Of a stretch of DNA of 64,000 nucleotides, positions 27,071 to 36,676 are shown one piece after another. Under the pieces are notes generated by a model. The model had not been told where the DNA came from and made no database searches. It saw only the letters and a list, made by a program, of their open reading frames with translations. Numbering within the stretch: the stretch's first letter is position 1; each line of letters starts with the position of its first letter. The position numbers and the translations under genes were made by a program. This DNA comes from Cohnella rhizosphaerae (GTDB lineage: Bacteria > Bacillota > Bacilli > Paenibacillales > Paenibacillaceae), in assembly GCF_029525575.1 (NCBI RefSeq), contig NZ_JAPDIA010000007.1, positions 620,001-684,000 on the forward strand. The letters are read 5' to 3'.

Positions 27071-28000
27071 ATGTCCGCGCAGACAAGCTACGAATCGGGA
27101 CTCGACAAGTTCAACCGAATCGGCAAAGCAACGAACGTGTTTTTTCATCTTCTCTTTATCTTGCTGGCGCTGTTGTGCCTCATTCCCGTCGTGGTGGTGC
27201 TCTCCATCTCGCTGTCCGACGAGTCGTCCATTCGCGAGAGCGGTTACCACATTTTGCCGACGGCGCTATCCGGGGATGCCTACAATTATATCGCGAAGCA
27301 GGGCTCGATGATGACGCGGGCGCTCGGCGTCTCCGTGTTCGTCACGGCGGCGGGCACGCTGATCGGCGTCCTGCTCACCACGTCGATGGGCTACGTGCTG
27401 TCGCGTCCGAACTACAAGCTGAACGGGCTGCTGACGTGGATCGTGTTCATCCCGATGATTTTTAACGGCGGCCTGGTGTCGAGCTACTATATCAATTCGT
27501 CGCTGCTGGGGCTGAAGAACACGATCTGGGCGCTCATCCTCCCGCTCGCCGTGTCCTCCTTTAACGTCATCATTTGCAGAACGTTTTTCAAATCGACGAT
27601 ACCGGACGGACTGATCGAATCGGCCGAGATCGACGGCGCCGGCCAGTTCCGCATCTACTTCACGATCGTGCTGCCGATCTCGCTGCCCGTGCTGGCGACG
27701 ATCGGACTCTTCCTCTGCTTCTCCTACTGGAACGACTGGTTCCAATCGCTGCTCTACATCGACGACCAGAACCTGTACTCGCTCCAGGCGCTGCTGAACA
27801 GCCTGATGAGCAACGTCGACGCCCTGGCGAGAAACGCTTCGACGATGGGCGTCAGCTACGCGCAGCTCGTCGCCACGATGCCCAAGGAATCCGCGCGCAT
27901 GGCGGTCGCGATCATCATCGTCCTGCCCGTAGCGCTCGCTTATCCGTTTTTCCAGAAATACTTCATCTCCGGTCTGACGGTTGGCGCCGTCAAAGGATAA
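27071..28000 (+). CDS. Sugar ABC transporter permease, YtcP type
   Basis: A 309-residue permease with six helices, EAA loop LIESAEIDGAGQFRIYF then TIVLPISLP, and the family C-terminus GLTVGAVKG. It pairs with the LplB-type subunit. Start ATG 27071 follows AAAGGAGG. A hairpin (28006-28030) separates it from the binding protein, which is consistent with higher expression of the latter. Confidence 0.95.
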   Translation: MSAQTSYESGLDKFNRIGKATNVFFHLLFILLALLCLIPVVVVLSISLSDESSIRESGYHILPTALSGDAYNYIAKQGSMMTRALGVSVFVTAAGTLIGVLLTTSMGYVLSRPNYKLNGLLTWIVFIPMIFNGGLVSSYYINSSLLGLKNTIWALILPLAVSSFNVIICRTFFKSTIPDGLIESAEIDGAGQFRIYFTIVLPISLPVLATIGLFLCFSYWNDWFQSLLYIDDQNLYSLQALLNSLMSNVDALARNASTMGVSYAQLVATMPKESARMAVAIIIVLPVALAYPFFQKYFISGLTVGAVKG

Positions 28001-28005
28001 CCGAA

Positions 28006-28030
28006 ATAAGCCCGGATCGATCGGGTTTAT
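28006..28030 (+). other. Intra-operon hairpin
   Basis: Inverted repeat ATAAGCCCG / CGGGTTTAT between the permease and binding-protein genes; either weak termination or message protection. Confidence 0.55.
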
Positions 28031-28080
28031 CATATCAGCCCCAAACCTGACACGCGTAAACGATAAGAGGAGGAAAAAAG

Positions 28081-29608
28081 ATGAAAGCATTCGCGAAATC
28101 CCCCCCTGTTGATCGGCGCCGCCGCGCTGGCATTGACCGGCCTGGCCGGGTGCGCCAAATCGGACAACAACAATGGCGCAAGCGGCGCGGCAGCCAGCTC
28201 TCCGGCAGCCTCCGCGTCATCCGCGGCATCGGCTTCGTCGAGCGCTCCCGCCACGAAGTCCGGCGAGGTGCCGACGCTCGTCTGGTGGACGATCGGCGGG
28301 CAAATACCGGCCAACTACGACAAGGCCATCGAGAAGATCAACGAATATACGGCCGAAAAGATCGGCGTCAAAATCGATCTCCGCGTCGCCGGGTGGGGCG
28401 AATGGGATACGAAGATCAACACGATCGTCAACTCCGGGGAACCGTTCGACATCATGTTCACGAACAACGGCAAGTACAGCCAGCAGGTCAACATGGGCGC
28501 GTTCGCCGATATTACCGACCTCGTGCAGAGCGCGACCCCGGATCTGTACGGCCTGGTGCCGAAAATGGTGTGGGACGGAACGAGAATCGGCGGCAAAGTG
28601 TACGCGGTGCCGACCTACAAGGACTCGTCCGCGACGCAGTACTGGGTATTCGACGATGCGCTCGTCAAGAAGTACAACATCGACCTCGCCGGCATCAAGA
28701 CGATGCAGGATCTGGATAAGCCGTTCCGCGACATCAAGGCCGGCGAAGGCAAGAGCTACTACCCGCTGTCCCTGACGCAAGGCGAGGGCTTCAACGGCTT
28801 CTTCAACGCCTACGACGATATGACGCTCGGCTTCGCGCCGATCGGCGTCAAGACCGACGACGGTTCGCGCAAGGTCGTCTCCGTGCTGGAGCAGGCCGAT
28901 ACGATGGCCAACCTGAAGCTGATGCACCAGTGGTACAAAGACGGCATCATCAATCCGGACGCGCCGACCAAGATCGAAGCGGATCCATACCGTCCGTTCT
29001 TCAGCGCGCAGGCGTTCCCCGGCGCCGAAGTGAACTGGCAGATCAACGCGGGCATCGAGAAATACGACATGGTGAAAATATCGGGGCCGATCTATACGAC
29101 CAGCACGATCCAGGGCTCCATGAACGCGATCTCCGCCAACTCGAAGTACAAGGAAGAAGCGCTGAAGTATTTGCAGCTGGTCAACACCGACGCCAAGCTG
29201 CGCAACATGCTGGCGTTCGGCGAAGAAGGCGTCGACTTCGATTATGTGAGCGACAAAGTCGTCGAACGGAAAACCGATACGTGGCCGCTGGCCGCTTACA
29301 CGCAAGGCACGTTCTTTAACCTGGCCGTCACCAAGGGCGCGCCGGAAGACCAGTGGGAGCAGGTCCGCAAGCTGAACGAAGCGGCGACCTCCTCCACGAT
29401 TCTCGGATTCGCGCTCGATATTACCGACCTGGCCACGGAAGTCGCCAACGTGAAGTCCGTCTGGAGCAAATACAGCTACGAGCTCGTCACCGGCGCGTCC
29501 GATCCGGAGAAGCAGGTGCCGAAAATCGCCGACGAGCTGAAGAAGGCCGGCATGGATAAGATCATTCAAGCCGCGCAGGCGCAAATCGACGCTTACTTCA
29601 AGGCCTAA
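28081..29608 (+). CDS. Extracellular solute-binding lipoprotein, LplA type (one apparent frameshift)
   Basis: About 508 residues. The lipoprotein signal reads MKAFAKS, then after the break PLLIGAAALALTGLAGC. The seven-C run near 28103 holds one base too many; six C restores a normal signal peptide and a start at ATG 28081 after AGAGGAGG. The mature protein has the LplA-type fold: TLVWWTIGGQIP, EWDTKINTIVNSGEPFDIMF and the C-terminal VWSKYSYELVTG. It delivers the sugar to the two permeases upstream. Its closest relative in the window is the lipoprotein at 32267. Confidence 0.9.
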
Positions 29609-29631
29609 GAAGAGAGCAGGATAATAACGAG

Positions 29632-29663
29632 CCCGAACGCGCCTCCAAGGACGTTCGGGTTTT
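29632..29663 (+). terminator. Rho-independent terminator
   Basis: CCCGAACG / CGTTCGGG followed by TTTT, directly after the binding-protein gene and before the kinase gene. Confidence 0.75.
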
Positions 29664-29763
29664 CCGGTCTTGCATCGGCCGGCGTCAGGATTGATTTATC
29701 CGAAGCATACGGTATATGGTTAAACCATGACTTCCATAAAGTCCGACAGCAGGGGAGCGCCGC

Positions 29764-31494
29764 ATGTTTTCCTTTTTCCAAATTCAAATCTATCGCGGCA
29801 AATTCATCGCTTTCGCGGTTTTTGCGCTGCTCATGGGGCTTGGCTTAAGCGCGCTGGCCACCTACGTACTGCTGGAGCAATGGCTCGAAAACGCGAAGAG
29901 CCAGGCGGCGGACTCCTTTTCGCGGGTGGAGAGCGCGCTTCAGAACGATTCCGAGCGAATCGACGCCTATCTGCAGCGGGTATACTCCAACGCCGGCCTC
30001 GTGGCCGACGTCCGCTATTTTCTCGGCAACAGCGCGGAAGGCTACCTGACGGTCAGGCTCCAGAACAGCCGCTACGATCAGACGCTCGTCTCGTTTCCGG
30101 AGGACATGAAGGCCTTTCTGGGCAACAGCGGGCAAAATCGCATCGTGCAGGTAAGCCTGCATACCGCGGAGCAAGGCAACGTCGTGCGCTTCGGCAGCAG
30201 CGGCGGCACGAGCTTCAAGTTTAACGTGCCGAACGCGGACGAGTTGTTCCGGGAGACGATCCGAAGGGGCTTCGTCATTCGCAAGCAGCTGCTCGATCCG
30301 AATCAGATCTCGCGTCAGCTCGGCGAATTCCGTTTTCTCGTCGGCAGCGACGCGTTGTTCGCGAACGTGCAGAACAACCGGCGAATGGCATCCGCAGCGG
30401 TCAGCCCTGCGGGCGAGGTCTATCTCCCGGGCGGCGCGGATCGCGCGGGCGAGGCGCTGTTCCGCAAAGCCGCGGCGAACGGACGCGGCCAGGGGTTCAT
30501 GCGGCTCGGCGGATTCGGCCGCGCGTTTTACGTCGCCTATCGCTCCCAGACGTTCGACTATCAATTCGTAAGCGTCGTCGACTTGTCGGTGCTCGTCCGG
30601 CAAAAAGCGGGTATCCTGCTCATCGTCTATTTAGTGGTATGGGCGGTCATGGGCAGCGTCCTCCTGCTCGCCGCCTACAATCTGCGCGAAGCCGCCGGCT
30701 TCCTGCGCCGCATCATTCATTCGATCGAACGGGTCAAATCCGCCAACTTCACGCCCGTCAGTCCCGCGCGCTACCGGAAGAAGGAGTACGGGATGATCGC
30801 GGCGGAGCTCGACGATATGACGCTGCAGCTCAACAAGCATATTCAGACGGAATATCTGCTCAAGCTGAAGCAGCAGGAGACGGAAATGAAGGCGCTTCAA
30901 CACCAGATCAACCCGCATTTTCTGTACAATACGCTGGAGATCATCCGTTCCTCCGCGCTGTCGGGCCGTTCGGACGATACGGCCGAAGCGATCGCGACGC
31001 TGGGCGCGCTGTATCGCGAGATCGTCAAAAACGAAAATATCGTTCCGCTGGGCAGCGAGCTTGCCCTGCTGCAAAAATATTTAAAGATCATGGAATTCAA
31101 ATACCCGGACCGATTTTTCTACCAGCTGGACGTGGACGAAGCGCTGCTGTCGCTGCCGACGGTCAAGTTCTGGATGCAGCCGCTCGCGGAGAACTTTTTC
31201 GTGCACGGCTTCGATCCGGACCGCGAGTTCAACCTGCTGGTCGTGAACGGCACGGCGCGCGCGGACGCCTACGTGCTGGAGATGGTGGACAACGGCGCCA
31301 CGATCTCGAAGGAGCGGCTGGCCGAGATCCGCCGCCTTCTGTCGGTGAACGAGGACTCCCCCGCGGAGAGCATCGGACTGCGGAACGTGTACACGCGGCT
31401 GCACTTTTTCCACGGCAAAGGCTTTGCGATGCAAATCGATAACAATGAGGAAGCGGGCGTGAAGATCACCTTAACCTTTGCGAAGGAGGCGTAA
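29764..31494 (+). CDS. YesM-type sensor histidine kinase
   Basis: 576 residues: membrane helix near 14-36, extracytoplasmic sensing domain (about 40-275), second helix near 285-305, HAMP-like linker, His_kinase domain with the His in HQINPHFLYNTLEIIRS (about residue 385) and a HATPase domain. The N-box is altered: PLAENFFVHGFD instead of the usual ENAxKHG, and the DNG box reads VDNGATIS, so ATP-site chemistry may be modified. It ends three bases before the response regulator gene. It likely senses the substrate, possibly with the help of the lipoprotein at 32267. Confidence 0.93.
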   Translation: MFSFFQIQIYRGKFIAFAVFALLMGLGLSALATYVLLEQWLENAKSQAADSFSRVESALQNDSERIDAYLQRVYSNAGLVADVRYFLGNSAEGYLTVRLQNSRYDQTLVSFPEDMKAFLGNSGQNRIVQVSLHTAEQGNVVRFGSSGGTSFKFNVPNADELFRETIRRGFVIRKQLLDPNQISRQLGEFRFLVGSDALFANVQNNRRMASAAVSPAGEVYLPGGADRAGEALFRKAAANGRGQGFMRLGGFGRAFYVAYRSQTFDYQFVSVVDLSVLVRQKAGILLIVYLVVWAVMGSVLLLAAYNLREAAGFLRRIIHSIERVKSANFTPVSPARYRKKEYGMIAAELDDMTLQLNKHIQTEYLLKLKQQETEMKALQHQINPHFLYNTLEIIRSSALSGRSDDTAEAIATLGALYREIVKNENIVPLGSELALLQKYLKIMEFKYPDRFFYQLDVDEALLSLPTVKFWMQPLAENFFVHGFDPDREFNLLVVNGTARADAYVLEMVDNGATISKERLAEIRRLLSVNEDSPAESIGLRNVYTRLHFFHGKGFAMQIDNNEEAGVKITLTFAKEA

Positions 31495-31497
31495 GGC

Positions 31498-32259
31498 ATG
31501 TACAAGCTTCTGATCGTGGACGACGAGCCGCAAATTCTGGAGGGCGTGAAGCGAACGCTGGATTGGGAGAAGCTCGGCTTCGCGCAAATCGAAACGAGCG
31601 AGACGTACGACGGCGCCATCGCCAAAGCCGTGGCGTTCGGCCCGGACCTCGCGATCTTCGACGTCTGCATCGGCAAGGAACGCGGCTACGACGCCATCCG
31701 CAGGCTGAAGGAAATCCGGCTGCCGGCCGCCTACATTATGATGAGCGGCTACGAGGAGTTCGAGTACGCCGTGCAGGCGATTCACTGCGGCGCCAAGGAT
31801 TATCTGCTCAAGCCCATCGAGCGCGCCAAGCTGCAGGCGCTCGTCGAGCGGATTATCGTCGAGGACCTGAACGGTACGATCGAAGGAGCGGAGCCGGACG
31901 ACCGCGACGCGGATCCGATTCTCGGCGTGCGCTACGACGGCCTGTCCAAGCTGACCAACCGCATTTTGCAGATGGTCAAAGCCGAATACGGGCACAATCT
32001 CAACCTCAAGACGGTGGCCGAACGCTTTCGCATGAACGGGACCTACCTCGGCCAGCTCTTCCTGAAGGAAACGCAAATGAAATTTTCGGAGTACCTGATG
32101 GCCTACCGGATGTTCCGGGCGCGCGAACGCATCCAGACGACGGACGAGAAAATCGCGACGATCGCCCAGTCCGTCGGATACGCCAACCTGAACTACTTTT
32201 ATACGCATTTCAACGCTTACTTTCACAAGTCGCCTTCGGACCTGCGGAGAAAGGATTAA
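31498..32259 (+). CDS. YesN-type response regulator, short form
   Basis: 253 residues: a receiver domain (1-120; acidic pair in LIVDDEP, phospho-acceptor Asp in AIFDVCIGK, Lys in KDYLLKP) joined almost directly to an AraC-type double helix-turn-helix (about 155-250; LNLKTVAERFRMNGTYLGQL and KIATIAQSVGYANLNYF). It lacks the long central domain of typical YesN proteins (500 or more residues). It is cotranscribed with the kinase and probably activates the upstream permease operon. Confidence 0.95.
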   Translation: MYKLLIVDDEPQILEGVKRTLDWEKLGFAQIETSETYDGAIAKAVAFGPDLAIFDVCIGKERGYDAIRRLKEIRLPAAYIMMSGYEEFEYAVQAIHCGAKDYLLKPIERAKLQALVERIIVEDLNGTIEGAEPDDRDADPILGVRYDGLSKLTNRILQMVKAEYGHNLNLKTVAERFRMNGTYLGQLFLKETQMKFSEYLMAYRMFRARERIQTTDEKIATIAQSVGYANLNYFYTHFNAYFHKSPSDLRRKD

Positions 32260-32266
32260 CGCGCCT

Positions 32267-33788
32267 ATGCGGCATCGGCGAATCCGCAGACCGTCGTTCA
32301 AGGCGGCCATGCTTGCCGCGCTGCTGACGCTGCCGCTGTCGCTATCGGGCTGCATAACCCGATCGGCCGCGGGCGATCAGCCGATGCGCGACAGCCGGGC
32401 CGTGAATTTGATCTACTATACGATCGGCAGCCCCGACCCCGACCTGAAGCGGGTCAACGACAAGATCAATGAAGTGACGGCCAAAAAAAATCGGGGTCAC
32501 GATTACCTATATAAAGGTAGGCTGGCAGGAATACAGCGACCGGCTCCATACGCTGATCTCGACGGGCTCGCCGTTCGATATCGCGTTCGCCACCGATTAT
32601 GCGGGCTTCGTGCAGCGGGGGGGCCTGGCTCAAGCTGGACGAGGCGCTGTCCGGGCCCGGACGGGAAATGTACGAAGCGATCGACCCCGTGCTGTGGGAG
32701 GGCGTCCGCATGGAGGACGGCGGGATCTACGGCGTGCCGACGAACAAGGAGCTCGCGGTCCGGATGCAGTGGATGTACCCGGAGTCGCTCGTGCGAAAGT
32801 ACGGCATCGATATCGCCCGGTACGACACGCTGGAGTCGCTGGCGCCGTTGCTCGAGATGATCAGCGACAAGGAGCCCGGCTACCAGCCGATGGAGCTGGA
32901 CAAGGATTCGCAAAATTTTTTCGCGCTGGACGGCTACGAATATATAACCGACAAGCCGCTGCCGCTCATGGTCCGTTCGCTGGAGCCGGAAGCGCCGGTA
33001 GTCGGCATTTTCGAAACGAAGGAAGCCAGGCGCGTGCTGGATACGCTGCGCAGCTATTATCTCAAGGGTTACATCAATGAGGATGCGGCCTTGCGGGAGG
33101 GGCAGAACCTGAAGCGGGGGGGACCGGGTATTCTGGAAGCCCGCCGGAGGCGGTCCGCTCGCGGAGAACAGCTGGAGCAAGGATCGCGGCTACGAGGTCG
33201 TCGCCCATCCCGTGTCGCCGCCCCTGATCACGACCGAATCCGTTCGCGGCGGGATCATGGCGGTCAACGCCAATTCCGCGCATCCCGCCGAGAGCGTCAA
33301 GTTTCTGAATCTGCTCAACACGGATCCCGAGCTGCGCAATCTGTTCAATTACGGCATCGAGGGCGTGCACTACACGCTGGACGCTAACGGGCAGGTGCTG
33401 CCGAAGTCGTCGGGGGGACGGGGACGATCCGGGCGGGACGGTCGGCTATGAAGGGGTGCAGTACACCCAGGGCAACTGGTTTATCCTCAAGACGCTCGGC
33501 GGGGAGTATCCGGATCCTTTGGACAAATGGGACCGGTACCGGGCGGCCAACGCCGGCAACGTCAAATCCAGGCTGTTCGGCTTCACGCCGGATCTGGCCG
33601 GCATGTCCGTCCAGCTCGACAATATCCGAACGGTGTGGGAAAAGTACTATCCGGGCCTGATGACCGGCAGCGTGGACGTGGAAGCCGTATTGCCCAAGTT
33701 CAACGCGGAGCTCCGGCAGGCGGGGCTGGACGAGGTGCGGGCGGAGGTGCAAAAGCAGCTCGATGCCTGGCGCAAGCTCCATCCGTAG
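32267..33788 (+). CDS. Second LplA-type solute-binding lipoprotein (four apparent frameshifts)
   Basis: About 505 residues once four single-base insertions are removed: an eight-A run near 32485 and G runs near 32622, 33117 and 33411. Removing them gives one continuous frame whose corrected length is divisible by three. Features: lipobox LSGC near residue 28, LIYYTIGSPDPDLKRVNDK, VTITYIKVGWQEYSDRLH, GVPTNKELAVRMQWMYPE and the C-terminal VWEKYYPGLMTGSVD, which parallels VWSKYSYELVTGASD of the lipoprotein at 28081. It starts seven bases after the regulator gene in the same operon, so it may be an accessory receptor that presents ligand to the kinase. If the breaks are real, it is a pseudogene. 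Confidence 0.7.
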
Positions 33789-34085
33789 CCGGCAATCAAT
33801 TGCAAGATCGATCCCCTTGTTCGTCTGTTAGTCCTCCACAGCGACGTGTTGTTTACCTGGAAGTTATCGCGTATAGAATATAGAAGAATGCGCTTAAGAG
33901 CAGGTATCAAAACAAGCCAAGAGGATCATACCAATAGCTGTGCCGGAAGGGAGAGGGGGGGGTTGCAGCCCCTCTTCTTCGCGTTTTGGCGCGGTTGTTC
34001 CAGACGGAAGTGAGATTTTGCGGCTGCGGGGTTGAACGATGACGTTAACGACTAAAATAACGGGGCTCGAACCCCTCTCATCACC
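33789..34085. other. Intergenic stretch with one hairpin
   Basis: No gene seen. Around 33949-33985 an AGAGGGG / CCCCTCT inverted repeat with a weak T-rich tail could end the kinase-regulator-lipoprotein transcript. Confidence 0.4.
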
Positions 34086-34178
34086 ATGATCACCGTGCTC
34101 GTTTTTGTTGCGAACATAACCCGCGCCGAAGTTGCCATAATCGTGCAGCGGTTGTTGAGGGAATCAAATCTCATATAA
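34086..34178 (+). pseudogene. Remnant of an SLH-domain protein C-terminus
   Basis: The frame reads VANITRAEVAIIVQRLLRES and stops at 34176-34178. ITRAE plus the following amphipathic helix is the diagnostic end of an SLH domain, here preceded by only about 30 codons and no recognisable upstream SLH sequence. It appears to be the tail of a lost surface-protein gene. Nothing else is seen from 34179 to 34340. Confidence 0.6.
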
Positions 34179-34360
34179 AGAAAGAAAAGGATTGCCTTCA
34201 CTCGGTCGACGTGGCCAAGCGGGGGCATTTTTTTCGGTTGATCTCACAGTCCCCAACCGCTCAATCACCTGCTTGCATCCAGTCATTCAATCTTGTTTAT
34301 TTGTCTCTTAGATTGTCAACACTGCTTTCTATCAGAAATAAAGAAGGAGGCATGGTTTCT

Positions 34361-34498
34361 ATGAAATCTAAAAGAATTGGTTCAAAGAGTTATAAGGCGA
34401 AGCACGGAAAGATAAAGGGGGACACTCGTATTCAGTTTTTTTACTGCCAAAGTGGAACATCCGATCAAGCCAGCTACAAGCGGAATAAAAATCCTTAA
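34361..34498 (+). CDS. Small basic protein, unrecognised
   Basis: 45 residues beginning MKSKRIGSKSYKAKHGKIKG, very rich in Lys. A perfect AAGGAGG lies ten bases before ATG 34361; the ATG at 34352 is too close to it. It is AT-rich compared with the rest of the window and is the first of three genes in a low-GC cassette. No family is recognised. The N-terminal MKSK(R/K)I also starts the small ORF at 13490, which may be coincidence. Confidence 0.5.
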   Translation: MKSKRIGSKSYKAKHGKIKGDTRIQFFYCQSGTSDQASYKRNKNP

Positions 34499-34505
34499 AT
34501 TATAA

Positions 34506-35439
34506 TTGCTCATAAATCCATATTTTGTTAAAATATTTTGGTCTGATAACGTATTTTTGCGTTTGGGAGTGAGGATTACGAGGAGACAACTACGCCACCA
34601 TCGGTCGATAAGGAAAAAAATTGTCCAAAGAATTTCAAAAAACAAAATGACCAGCTCTATTGTTGCGTTATACCTACTCACAAATGTATTTAGCATCATC
34701 TCAGGTGCATTTGGAAACGTTTTAACGGATCTTAATGTATACTTACTTAATCCATATAAATGGCTCGTCACATGGGTGCCTTCCTCGGAGTTCGGGAAGT
34801 GGTTGCAATTCAATTTCTTGTTTTGGCCGTATGTGGGTTTACTCGTACTATTGATTAAATTGGGTAATTACATATGGAACATGTGGATAGCGAAAATTGA
34901 GGACGAGCCCGTTACACCGTTGGTGCTGTATAAGGAAGAGTTTGCAGCCGCAACAGAAGCGATGGATTTTTCAGTAAATACAAATGATAAAGAGGAAGCT
35001 TTTCATGACCTCTTACTGACTGTTACTGAAACAATAGCTGTTAATCTTGGTCTAAGAAAAAAAAGACTACAGAATGATGTTTTTTACAGAAAAGCCGGGA
35101 CAGGGCGAAATTGCCGGATATCGTGTCGGTAAACAACATGAATTAGTAATGCGAGGCAAGCTTGATCCGACTAGTTTCTATCCGAAAGATTTAGAGCTCA
35201 TCAGACTCTGCTTGCAACAAGAGCAAACAGAGCTTGTTGTTCCCGAAGTTCCTTTTAGTGATGCAAAAATTGTGCTATTTACTAGAAACCCTGGTCGTTT
35301 TCGTCTGGGGCTATACATCGCAATTCTTAAAGAGTATGACGTGGGATTTGCCGAAGAAGTTTTCCCCCAAGTAGCGCATATCATCACTACGCTGGGTTTC
35401 ATGGACGAGATGCGGAGTTTTATTGTACAATCTGATTAA
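34506..35439 (+). CDS. Two-helix membrane protein with GAF-like C-terminus, unrecognised (one apparent frameshift)
   Basis: About 310 residues. A basic N-terminus (ITRRQLRHHRSIRKKIVQ) is followed by two hydrophobic helices (about 50-75 and 97-120) and a soluble C-terminal domain (165-310) with alternating strands and helices suggestive of GAF-like folds (RMMFFTEKPGQGEIAGYRVG, AKIVLFTRNPGRFRLGLYIA). An eight-A run near 35057 breaks the frame; with seven A the halves join as RKKDYRMMFF. The annotated start is TTG 34506 and is uncertain; ATG 34647 would begin just before the first helix. It is low in GC and sits between two small genes on the same strand. A membrane-tethered sensor or defence-type effector is conceivable, but function is unknown. 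Confidence 0.55.
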
Positions 35440-35454
35440 GAGGAGGCCGCTGTT

Positions 35455-35611
35455 ATGGGAGCAAAATCACCGTACACGCCGTTTAAGTTGAATGGGACAC
35501 GCATTCCGCCTGCGAAAAGCGGTTTAAAGGTGTTGGACGCTAAAAAAGCTTGCCGCACTGACCGAAGCCAAACAAGCTCTCCGGGAAATTGCCGTAAGCA
35601 GAGAAAAGTAA
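35455..35611 (+). CDS. Small unrecognised protein (one apparent frameshift)
   Basis: 51 residues after correcting one extra A in the six-A run near 35540: MGAKSPYTPFKLNGTRIPPA at the start, then a helical KLAALTEAKQALREIAVSREK end. GAGGAGG lies eight bases before ATG 35455, 15 bases after the membrane-protein gene, so the three genes look like an operon. Uncorrected, the frame runs on to about 35625 with a different C-terminus. No family recognised. Confidence 0.5.
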
Positions 35612-35625
35612 TGACGACCGACTAG

Positions 35626-35653
35626 ACCACAATCAGAGGTGCCTGGTTGTGGT
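35626..35653 (+). terminator. Probable terminator of the AT-rich cassette
   Basis: ACCACAA / TTGTGGT stem followed by TCGGTTTT, 15 bases after the last small gene. Confidence 0.6.
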
Positions 35654-35750
35654 TCGGTTTTGGTATGAAAACCACATATATAACTAAAGCTCCTTAATAC
35701 AGGGGGAAGGCACTGAAGAACTCTTCCCGAGCTTCACAGAAAATCGATTA

Positions 35751-35792
35751 AAAAGACATCTGCTCCCGTTTTCGAGGGCAGATGTCTTTTTT
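35751..35792. terminator. Bidirectional terminator
   Basis: AAAAGACATCTGC / GCAGATGTCTTTT with A and T runs on both sides. It serves the minus-strand permease operon (stop at 35843) and blocks read-through from the cassette. Confidence 0.88.
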
Positions 35793-35842
35793 GATCGATT
35801 TCGGCTTTTCGTATGGCGGCTTCTTCGTTCTACGTTTTTCGT

Positions 35843-36676
35843 TTAACCTTTCACCGCGCCGGCGACGACGCCTTTGACGATGTACTTTTGCAGGAACATG
35901 AACACGACGATCGACGGCAGGACGGCCATCACCATGGCGGTCATCGCGTACTGCCAGTCCGACGTGTACTGGCCGACGAACGTGTAGGCCGCGAGCGTCA
36001 GCGTCTTGGTCGTCGGGGAGCCGTTGACCATGAGGAGCGGGAGCAGGAAGTCGTTCCAGATCCACATGACGTCGATGATGACGATCGTCGCCGTGACGGA
36101 CTTGAGCAGCGGGAAAATGATCTTGAAGAACAGCCCGAAGCCGGAAGCCCCGTCGATCATGGCGCTCTCGTCGAGCTCCTTCGGAATGCCTTTCACGAAC
36201 CCGTGATAGATGAAGACGGCGAGCGGCGCGCCGAAGCCCCAGTACAGCAGGCCGAGTCCCCAGGTGCTGTCGGACAGGTGCAGGAACCGCGCGGTCTTGA
36301 GCACCGTGAGCATGATCGACTGGAACGGGATGAGCATCGGCATGATGCAGATGAAGTAGACGATGCCGCTCAGTCTCGACTTCGTGCGCGCCAGCTTGTA
36401 GGCGGCGATCGACGAGACGAGGACGATGCCCGCAAGCCCCAGCACGGTGATGATCGTGTTGTTCAGGAACAGGCGCGGATAGTTGATGAACTTCCACACG
36501 TACGAATAGTTGGCGAACGTCCAATGATGCGGCAGCGCGATGACGTCCGACATGACTTCCTGAAAGCTCTTGAACGAGTTGAAGATCGCCAGGAAGAGCG
36601 GATACAGGAACGCGAGGGAGAGCAGGACCATGACGATCTCGCCGATCCAGCGAGCGGCTTTGTTCGAAGCGGACAT
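35843..36676 (-). CDS. Sugar ABC transporter permease, MalG/MsmG type
   Basis: A 277-residue CUT1 permease with six helices. The EAA loop reads PKELDESAMIDGASGFGLFF then IIFPLLKS, and the C-terminus is the family-typical VVAGAVKG. The ATG at 36676 overlaps the stop of the first permease (TAATG). The operon is divergent from a YesM/YesN pair, and its binding protein is encoded separately at 42557, linked by a shared promoter motif. Confidence 0.95.
   Translation of the reverse strand: MSASNKAARWIGEIVMVLLSLAFLYPLFLAIFNSFKSFQEVMSDVIALPHHWTFANYSYVWKFINYPRLFLNNTIITVLGLAGIVLVSSIAAYKLARTKSRLSGIVYFICIMPMLIPFQSIMLTVLKTARFLHLSDSTWGLGLLYWGFGAPLAVFIYHGFVKGIPKELDESAMIDGASGFGLFFKIIFPLLKSVTATIVIIDVMWIWNDFLLPLLMVNGSPTTKTLTLAAYTFVGQYTSDWQYAMTAMVMAVLPSIVVFMFLQKYIVKGVVAGAVKG

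Noticed and set aside
32267..33788. Calling the multiply broken binding-protein gene a pseudogene
   Set aside because: All four breaks are +1 in homopolymers, the same signature as in conserved genes elsewhere in the window, and the restored frame is complete from lipobox to C-terminus.
34060..34085. tRNA-like T-arm (AGGGGTTCGAGCCCC on the minus strand)
   Set aside because: Stem pairing fails beyond four bases and no anticodon or acceptor arms are found around it.
33789..35842. Insertion sequence or prophage around the AT-rich cassette
   Set aside because: No transposase, integrase, terminal inverted repeats or target duplications were found.
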